Below, piece after piece: positions 6,007 to 9,504 of a stretch of 9,504 nucleotides of DNA. This DNA is from Chloroflexota bacterium. Lineage in GTDB: Bacteria; Chloroflexota; Limnocylindria; Limnocylindrales; CSP1-4. Position numbers and translations under genes: made by a program. The notes under the pieces are model-generated. The model searched no databases, was not told where the DNA came from, and worked only from the letters and a program-made list of their open reading frames with translations. The stretch is taken from assembly GCA_025935655.1 (NCBI GenBank), contig JAICUV010000122.1:1-9504 (forward strand). The letters run 5' to 3'. Positions within the stretch are counted from its first letter, which is position 1. Each line of letters starts with the position of its first letter.

Positions 6007-6320
6007 CCCGGCGAAGCCCGCGCGGATCGCGAGGTCCCGCGATTCGCAGACATTTGTCCATCCCGGGCCATGACCCTCGGCCGATGGTCGGGACGCCTGC
6101 CCCGGCGTACGGTACGGCCATCGAACGGACCGCCAACATTCGGACCAATCCGGCGGCGCGTCGTTCCTCCGACGGGATGTCGGGCGGCGGCGGAGTCGGA
6201 AATCCTTCTCGAACGGGCGGTCCGTTTCGATTCCCGGCGCAATACGCCGTTGTGCGGATTCACGGGAATCGCCCCGACGTCGCACGATGGCACCGACAGC
6301 CGCCGGGGGGCAGGAGCATC
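6007..6320. other. Non-coding stretch upstream of PAS gene
   Basis: This part of the gap between the phosphatase and PAS genes shows no convincing gene on either strand. It is slightly AT-richer than its surroundings, with clusters such as AACATTCGGACCAAT and GGAAATCC. It contains TACGGT at 6108-6113 (a -10-like hexamer, but with no start codon 7 bases on) and a small GATTC/GAATC inverted repeat with a 4-base loop (6257-6270). A leader or regulatory region for the PAS gene is likely. No tRNA, rRNA or known riboswitch was recognised. Confidence 0.4.
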
Positions 6321-6917
6321 GTGCCCGCACGCCCGAGACCCAGGCTCCAGGCCTTCCCGACGGAGGACCTCGCGTTCCGCCGCTATGTCGCCGAGGCCTT
6401 CGCCGCCGTGGTCGCCGACGTGGAGTCCCGGACGGATGCCATCCTCGAGCCCGAGGAGCTCCAGGTGCGCCTGCGGGAGCGATACCCCGCGGCCGTCGTC
6501 CGGCCGCGCGAGACGCTCGCCGACCCCGGCGATGGCGACGAGCTCTGGTACGTGTACCGCTTCGGGTCCATCTCGCCGGGCATCCGCTGGTGGGAGGAGC
6601 CGGGCCACGCGTGGGCGATCCTCGATGACGAGCGCCGGTTCGTTGAGGTCTCGACCTCGCTGACGACGATCGTCGAGGCGCCGCGCGACGTGCTGCTGGG
6701 CATGGCCGTCGAGGCGTTCTCGAACCCCGACGACGAGACGGCCCCGGAGGACGTGCGCGCGCTGTGGGCCGAGTTCCTGGACCGGGGAGAGCTCCACTCG
6801 ACGCTCCGCTTCCGCCGCCTCGACGGCACGGAGCGCGAGATCGAGTACCACGTGACGCGCGAGGGGGCGGGCCCCGGGCGGCACCTCGCCGTGGTGCGGG
6901 AGATCGAGCGCAGCTAG
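6321..6917 (+). CDS. PAS-fold domain protein with uncharacterised N-terminal domain (198 aa)
   Basis: Residues about 97-195 read as a PAS fold: HAWAILDDERRFVEVSTSLTTIVEAPRDVLLGM is the usual PAS opening (input strand, short helices, then a xxLLG turn), and STLRFRRLDGTEREIEYHVT plus HLAVVREIE are the paired C-terminal strands. Residues 1-95 form a separate alpha/beta region (FRRYVAEAFAAVVADVESRTDAILEPEELQVRLRERYP, then ELWYVYRFGS) that I do not recognise. No kinase, GGDEF or HTH output domain follows, so it would sense and signal through a partner. GTG at 6321 is preceded by AGGAG with a 4-base spacer; the upstream open frame has shadow-like composition. The ligand is unknown. A weak stem-loop follows the stop. 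Confidence 0.75.
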   Translation: MPARPRPRLQAFPTEDLAFRRYVAEAFAAVVADVESRTDAILEPEELQVRLRERYPAAVVRPRETLADPGDGDELWYVYRFGSISPGIRWWEEPGHAWAILDDERRFVEVSTSLTTIVEAPRDVLLGMAVEAFSNPDDETAPEDVRALWAEFLDRGELHSTLRFRRLDGTEREIEYHVTREGAGPGRHLAVVREIERS

Positions 6918-6952
6918 GCAATCGTCATTCGTCCATGCGGCGCTGGTGACGA

Positions 6953-6971
6953 GCGCCCGTGTCGACGGCGC
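6953..6971 (+). terminator. Stem-loop after the PAS gene
   Basis: GCGCCcGT pairs with ACGGCGC (seven pairs, one bulged C) around the loop GTCG, 35 bases past the PAS stop. There is no U-tract. It may end or attenuate transcription before the secreted-protein gene. Confidence 0.3.
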
Positions 6972-7027
6972 ACGAATCGGTCGAAGGTGGTCCCAGCTCA
7001 CTCCCCCGAGCAACCACTGGAGGATCC

Positions 7028-7441
7028 ATGTTCCGTCGCGTCAGCGCCTCGATCGCCCTCGGTCTCGCCATCGTCGCGGGGTCGGCGGGCGTCGTCTCCG
7101 CCCACGAGTGCTACATCGCGAGCCGGTCGGACCAGGGCAACGTCAAGGCCGGGAGCCACTCGGCACGCTGGATCACGATCTCGGGCCCGGAGATCTTCGG
7201 CTTCGTCGCCGAGATGGCCGGCGGCGACCCGCTGACCCCGGCGCAGCTCGACTGGGCGCTCGATGCAGTCGTCGACGCCGGCGCCCCGAAGACGTTCACG
7301 ATCTTCACCGGCCACACCATCGCCGAGGGGACGCCCGGCATGGACGCGGGCCACGCGACGGACGGCAAGGGCGTCGACCACGCCTTCGACGGCCTGATCT
7401 ACCTGTACGTCGAGATCTACCAGCAGGCGTTGGCCCATTAG
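7028..7441 (+). CDS. Small secreted protein with predicted N-terminal His after signal cleavage (137 aa)
   Basis: A clean Sec signal peptide is visible: MFRR positive end, hydrophobic core (residues 6-20) and a VSA cleavage motif, predicted to cut between Ala25 and His26. The mature protein would begin His-Glu-Cys-Tyr-Ile-Ala-Ser-Arg-Ser, an opening I recall from uncharacterised secreted proteins of Chloroflexota and Actinomycetota. It carries six histidines in the mature part (26, 44, 96, 109, 118, 137), one Cys (28), and a C-terminal KGVDHAFDG motif (114-122). An N-terminal His is the copper ligand of histidine-brace proteins (CopC, LPMOs), so metal binding is a possibility, not a conclusion. 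The ATG has GGAGG only 4 bases upstream, a good ribosome-binding site with a short spacer. It is followed by a strong stem-loop. Confidence 0.85.
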   Translation: MFRRVSASIALGLAIVAGSAGVVSAHECYIASRSDQGNVKAGSHSARWITISGPEIFGFVAEMAGGDPLTPAQLDWALDAVVDAGAPKTFTIFTGHTIAEGTPGMDAGHATDGKGVDHAFDGLIYLYVEIYQQALAH

Positions 7442-7469
7442 GCCGCTCCGCGCCGCCTCGCTCCCTCTC

Positions 7470-7498
7470 GCGCCCGGCCGGCTCTGCCGTCCGGGCGC
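7470..7498. terminator. Strong bidirectional stem-loop between convergent genes
   Basis: The arms GCGCCCGG and CCGGGCGC pair perfectly. The inner CGGC/GCCG pairs extend the stem to 12 base pairs with one internal mismatch and a 3-base TCT loop. It lies in the 78-base gap between the convergent secreted-protein and SRPBCC stops. There is no U-tract on either side, as often in GC-rich genomes. A second small hairpin, GTCCG-C-CGGAC, sits at 7505-7515. Confidence 0.65.
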
Positions 7499-7519
7499 AT
7501 CCGTGTCCGCCGGACGACG

Positions 7520-7966
7520 CTAGCGAAGCCCTTCCTCGAACGCCCGCTTGGCCCCGGTCACCGCCGCGCGCACGCCCCACCCCGCCGGCACCGACGCGAC
7601 CAGCTCGTGCAGCCATCCGATCGGGCCCCACAGCGAGGACCGCAGCTCCGCTGCCTGGTGGACCCAGGTGCCGGTCCCCCGCGCCTCGAACGTGATGACG
7701 AGCGCGCTCTCCATGCCGTGGGCGAACGAGACGTGCACCTGTCGCGAGAGCGGCTTGTACTCCACGATCTCCCACTGCTCCGTGGCGGGCAGGCCGCCGA
7801 GGCGGGTCCGCTCGCGGTAGACGGTCCCGGCCCGCGCGGGACCCGAGACGTAGAGGACGTCCTCCACGAACGGCACCCAGCGGGGCGTCCCCGGGATGTC
7901 GTCGTAGAGCTGCCAGACCTCCTCGCGCCGGGCACCCACCAGCGCCTCGGCCTCCACGCGTCGCAT
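7520..7966 (-). CDS. SRPBCC / polyketide cyclase-like family protein (148 aa)
   Basis: The sequence opens with EAEALVGARREEVWQLYDDIPGTPRWVPFVEDVLYVSG (about residues 5-42), the strand, helix and W-x-P-F pattern of the SRPBCC fold. It continues with strands such as TEQWEIVEYKPLSRQVHVSF and ALVITFEARGTGTWVHQ, and closes with the helix GVRAAVTGAKRAFEEGL (130-146). The ligand is unknown. Start choice: ATG at 7966 has GATACT ending 7 bases upstream and a GGCGGG purine run. Longer in-frame ATGs at 8017, 8026 and 8032 lie inside the inverted repeat at 8015-8033 and would add an unstructured Arg-rich leader, so they are disfavoured. It is unrelated in detail to the SRPBCC gene at 4479. Confidence 0.84.
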   Translation of the reverse strand: MRRVEAEALVGARREEVWQLYDDIPGTPRWVPFVEDVLYVSGPARAGTVYRERTRLGGLPATEQWEIVEYKPLSRQVHVSFAHGMESALVITFEARGTGTWVHQAAELRSSLWGPIGWLHELVASVPAGWGVRAAVTGAKRAFEEGLR

Positions 7967-7973
7967 GCCCGCC

Positions 7974-7979
7974 AGTATC
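7974..7979 (-). promoter_or_regulatory. Candidate -10 element of SRPBCC gene
   Basis: On the minus strand this reads GATACT, one base from TATACT, and ends 7 bases before the ATG at 7966. It fits the leaderless spacing seen at other genes here and supports the shorter start. Confidence 0.42.
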
Positions 7980-8014
7980 GGTCGCCGCGCCGCCCGAGGG
8001 AAACCCCGGCGGTT

Positions 8015-8033
8015 CATGACAAGCATTGTCATG
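8015..8033. promoter_or_regulatory. 19-bp inverted repeat, candidate operator
   Basis: The half-sites CATGACAA and TTGTCATG are perfect inverted repeats around GCA. It lies in the divergent gap between the SRPBCC gene (-) and the 63-aa small protein (+), about 50 bases from each start, and is markedly AT-richer than its surroundings. Two-fold symmetry with about one helical turn between half-sites suits a dimeric HTH regulator. No such regulator is adjacent except the WYL protein at 8280-9272, one gene away, which is a conceivable but unproven binder. Confidence 0.55.
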
Positions 8034-8042
8034 GTCCGGCGA

Positions 8043-8048
8043 TACGGT
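8043..8048 (+). promoter_or_regulatory. Candidate -10 element of small-protein gene
   Basis: TACGGT fits TANNNT. Transcription would start near 8056, leaving a leader of about 28 bases that contains the Shine-Dalgarno GAGGG (8074-8078). The inverted repeat at 8015-8033 would lie just upstream, at about -41 to -23. Confidence 0.35.
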
Positions 8049-8083
8049 TCGGGTGTCGATGAAACGAGCGCACGAGGGTCGGG

Positions 8084-8275
8084 ATGCTGCACCTGCACGA
8101 GCTGAGCTACGCGATCCAGGCGGACCGCGAACGTGAGATCCGGGACCGTCTCCCGCGGACCCGCGGGGTCTCGTCGGGGAGCCGCCACCCGCTGCTGCCG
8201 GACTCCGGCGTCGTGGTCGCCGGGCTGCGGCGGGTCGAGCTGCGCCGGGAGCCTCGGCCGGCCTTCGGCGGCTGA
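8084..8275 (+). CDS. Small conserved-type hypothetical protein (63 aa)
   Basis: The ATG at 8084 has GAGGG with a 5-base spacer. The first 23 residues (MLHLHELSYAIQADREREIRDRL) would form an amphipathic, charged helix, a pattern shared with many very small unnamed proteins of GC-rich bacteria. The rest is Arg/Pro-rich and probably disordered. Codon third positions are strongly G/C. No signal peptide, membrane segment or known domain is visible. It ends 4 bases before the convergent WYL gene. It is divergent from the SRPBCC gene across an operator-like repeat, which hints at shared control. A short regulatory or membrane-surface-associated protein is possible; its function is unknown. Confidence 0.6.
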   Translation: MLHLHELSYAIQADREREIRDRLPRTRGVSSGSRHPLLPDSGVVVAGLRRVELRREPRPAFGG

Positions 8276-8279
8276 GTCG

Positions 8280-9272
8280 TCAGCCCTTCGCGGTCGCCGT
8301 GATCGCCGGGGACGTGTAGCGGGCGGCCGCCTCGGTCGCCAGGGCGGAGATCTCCGCCCGCAGCTCCGGCGGCTCGAGGACCTCCACGGCGCCGCCCAGC
8401 GCGAGGAGCCGGCCGGGGACCTCGCGGGGCCAGTCCAGGGTGAGGCGGATCGTGCGCCAGCTCTCCGGGTCCGGGTCCGGGAGCTCGAACGCGTTGGCGA
8501 GCGCCGGGCCGTCGATGACGTCCTCCAGCCAGCGGGCGGCGCCGCGTCGGGCACGCAGCGTGACCTCGATCCGTGGCGTGTCGCGCTCGTACGCGGCGAT
8601 GGATTCCGTCCAGTACGTGGACAGGTCGAAGCCTGCAGGGCGCACGCACCGGTCCTCGGTGAGGAGGACCTCCTTGACGCGCGAGACGCGGTACGTCCGC
8701 AGCTGTGTCTCGTGCGCGGCCACCAGGTACCAGGTCCCGGCCTTGAGCACGATCCCCAGCGGGTCCACGAGGCGCCGGACCGTGCGGTCGCCTCGGTCGT
8801 ACTCCAGGTCGATCCTGACGCCCTCCCACACGGACTCGGCGATGGTCGCGAGCCAGGGGATCGTGTCGCCCGGGCGGAACCAGCCGGCCGCGTCGAGGTG
8901 GAACCGCTCGAGCAGCCGGGTCGCCCGGCCGCGCAGCTCGGGTGGCAGGGCGGCCAGCACCTTGAGCCGCGATGACGCCACGACGGTCCCCAGTCCCAGC
9001 TCCGCGGCCGGCCCCGGGAGCCCGGACAGGAACAGGGCGTCCGCCTCGCCGGTCGTCATGCCCGTGAGCCGGGTGCGATAGCCATCGATCAGCCGGATGC
9101 CGCCGTGGGGCCCGCGCTCCGCGTAGACGGGGATCCCGGCCGCGCCGAGCGCCTCGACGTCGCGGTGGATCGTGCGCACGGACACCTCCAGCTCCTCCGC
9201 GAGCTCTGCGGCGGTCATGCCGCCACGCGTCTGGAGGAGCAGGAGCAGGGACAGGAGCCGGGACGCCCGCAT
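8280..9272 (-). CDS. WYL domain transcriptional regulator (YafY/DeoR-type HTH) (330 aa)
   Basis: The N-terminus is a winged-HTH of the HTH_11/DeoR type: RLLSLLLLLQTRGGMTAAELAEELEVSVRTIHRDVEALGAAGIPVYAERGPHGGIRL (residues 5-61), with the recognition helix in SVRTIHRDVEAL. The central WYL domain runs from about 140 to 210 and contains the name-giving Trp181-Tyr182-Leu183 in LKAGTWYLVAAHE, plus RTYRVSRVKEV. A WCX-type C-terminal region follows (about 233-315). Members are ligand- or nucleic-acid-responsive repressors or activators, often of DNA repair, stress or defence genes. The ATG at 9272 is preceded by TACGAT and 6 bases (leaderless pattern); an upstream open frame has no homology. It is divergent from the DEAD-box helicase, which it may regulate along with itself. 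Confidence 0.93.
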   Translation of the reverse strand: MRASRLLSLLLLLQTRGGMTAAELAEELEVSVRTIHRDVEALGAAGIPVYAERGPHGGIRLIDGYRTRLTGMTTGEADALFLSGLPGPAAELGLGTVVASSRLKVLAALPPELRGRATRLLERFHLDAAGWFRPGDTIPWLATIAESVWEGVRIDLEYDRGDRTVRRLVDPLGIVLKAGTWYLVAAHETQLRTYRVSRVKEVLLTEDRCVRPAGFDLSTYWTESIAAYERDTPRIEVTLRARRGAARWLEDVIDGPALANAFELPDPDPESWRTIRLTLDWPREVPGRLLALGGAVEVLEPPELRAEISALATEAAARYTSPAITATAKG

Positions 9273-9278
9273 GCCGCC

Positions 9279-9284
9279 ATCGTA
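9279..9284 (-). promoter_or_regulatory. Candidate -10 element of WYL regulator gene
   Basis: On the minus strand this reads TACGAT and ends 6 bases before the ATG at 9272. It is the sixth start in the window with a TANNNT-like hexamer at leaderless spacing, though one base closer than the others. Confidence 0.45.
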
Positions 9285-9335
9285 CCGAAAGCGGACATCG
9301 GATGGCAGGTTTGCGCCGGCACGACGGATCGGGGC

Positions 9336-9341
9336 TAGCAT
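9336..9341 (+). promoter_or_regulatory. Candidate -10 element of helicase gene
   Basis: TAGCAT ends 7 bases before the GTG at 9349. A weak -35-like TTGCGC lies at 9311-9316 with a long, 19-base spacer. No Shine-Dalgarno precedes the GTG. Confidence 0.48.
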
Positions 9342-9348
9342 CTGCCGT

Positions 9349-9504
9349 GTGAGCGACCACGCCGAGCCCGCCCAGACCGCGCCGCCGGGCGACCCCGAAC
9401 CGGGCGGCTTCGTGGCGCTCGGCCTCGACGAGCGGCTCCTGCGCACGCTCGCCGCCCTGGGCTACGAGGAGCCCACGCCGGTCCAGCTGGCCGCGATCCC
9501 GCCG
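9349..9504 (+). CDS. DEAD-box RNA helicase, N-terminal 52 residues (runs off window)
   Basis: The visible 52 residues end in the Q-motif region of DEAD-box ATP-dependent RNA helicases: F21-x-x-LGL, then LLRTLAALGYEEPTPVQLAAIPP (30-52), with the adenine-sensing Gln in TPVQ. A 20-residue Pro/Asp/Glu-rich tail precedes it. The walker A/AxxGxGKT and DEAD motifs lie beyond the window. GTG at 9349 is chosen because TAGCAT ends 7 bases upstream and the Q motif follows at the normal distance. These enzymes remodel RNA in ribosome assembly, mRNA decay and cold response; which role applies here cannot be told from the fragment. It is transcribed divergently from the WYL regulator with a 76-base shared gap. 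Confidence 0.85.
   Translation, partial: MSDHAEPAQTAPPGDPEPGGFVALGLDERLLRTLAALGYEEPTPVQLAAIPP

Noticed and set aside
5079..7013. Minus-strand open frame of 644 codons across the gene-poor stretch
   Set aside because: It is antisense to the PAS gene, out of frame with the phosphatase and Arg-rich throughout, with no recognisable motif.
7967..8032. Longer SRPBCC start (in-frame ATGs at 8017, 8026, 8032)
   Set aside because: They fall within the inverted repeat and add an Arg-rich segment outside the fold. The ATG at 7966 has a well-spaced -10 and a purine-rich upstream run.
8107..9360. Minus-strand open frame of 417 codons
   Set aside because: It is an out-of-frame shadow of the WYL regulator, which carries clear HTH and WYL motifs in another frame.
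1..9504. CRISPR array, insertion sequence, tRNA, rRNA or prophage elements
   Set aside because: No regularly spaced repeats, transposase motifs, terminal inverted repeats, attachment-site pairs or recognisable RNA-gene sequences were seen on either strand.

Overview
The window is high-GC bacterial DNA (roughly 70% or more by eye) with strong G/C preference at third codon positions, dense gene packing and many short conserved-family genes. An F420H2-dependent-type reductase, a small secreted protein whose mature form would begin His-Glu-Cys-Tyr, a HipA-like kinase beside a DUF3037 protein, and many start codons sitting directly behind a -10 hexamer suggest a soil or freshwater Chloroflexota lineage or a high-GC actinobacterium. 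I lean towards Chloroflexota, but this is inference and no taxonomic marker gene is complete here.

Layout. 1-669 (+) is the 3' part of an APH-like phosphotransferase, nearly touching a convergent pair of DinB-fold genes (672-1322 and 1355-1858, -). Next on the minus strand is a two-gene unit, HipA-like kinase (2345-3121) then DUF3037 protein (1945-2361), overlapping by 17 bases. A divergent F420-type reductase (3245-3625, +) is preceded by a plausible promoter whose start site lies in a perfect 14-bp palindrome. A DUF2231 membrane protein (3638-4363, -) converges on it. A tyrosine/lipid-type phosphatase and an SRPBCC protein (5641 down to 4479, -) are joined by a TGATG stop-start overlap. After a gene-poor stretch of about 680 bases (5642-6320), which may hold one small ORF, come a PAS-type protein (6321-6917, +) and a secreted His-rich protein (7028-7441, +). 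A strong stem-loop at 7470-7498 separates these from a second SRPBCC gene (7520-7966, -). A 19-bp inverted repeat lies between that gene and a 63-aa small protein (8084-8275, +). The window closes with a WYL-family regulator (8280-9272, -), divergent from the start of a DEAD-box RNA helicase (9349 to the edge, +).

This looks like chromosomal housekeeping/accessory sequence with no mobile element, CRISPR array, tRNA or rRNA. Its most distinctive general feature is a repeated promoter-start arrangement: six genes have TANNNT (or GATACT) ending 6-7 bases before the start codon, the pattern expected for leaderless mRNAs, whereas genes inside operons or with leaders show Shine-Dalgarno sequences. 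The best candidates for undescribed biology are the HipA-like/DUF3037 pair, the secreted N-terminal-His protein, the phosphatase-SRPBCC pair, and the two operator-like palindromes.
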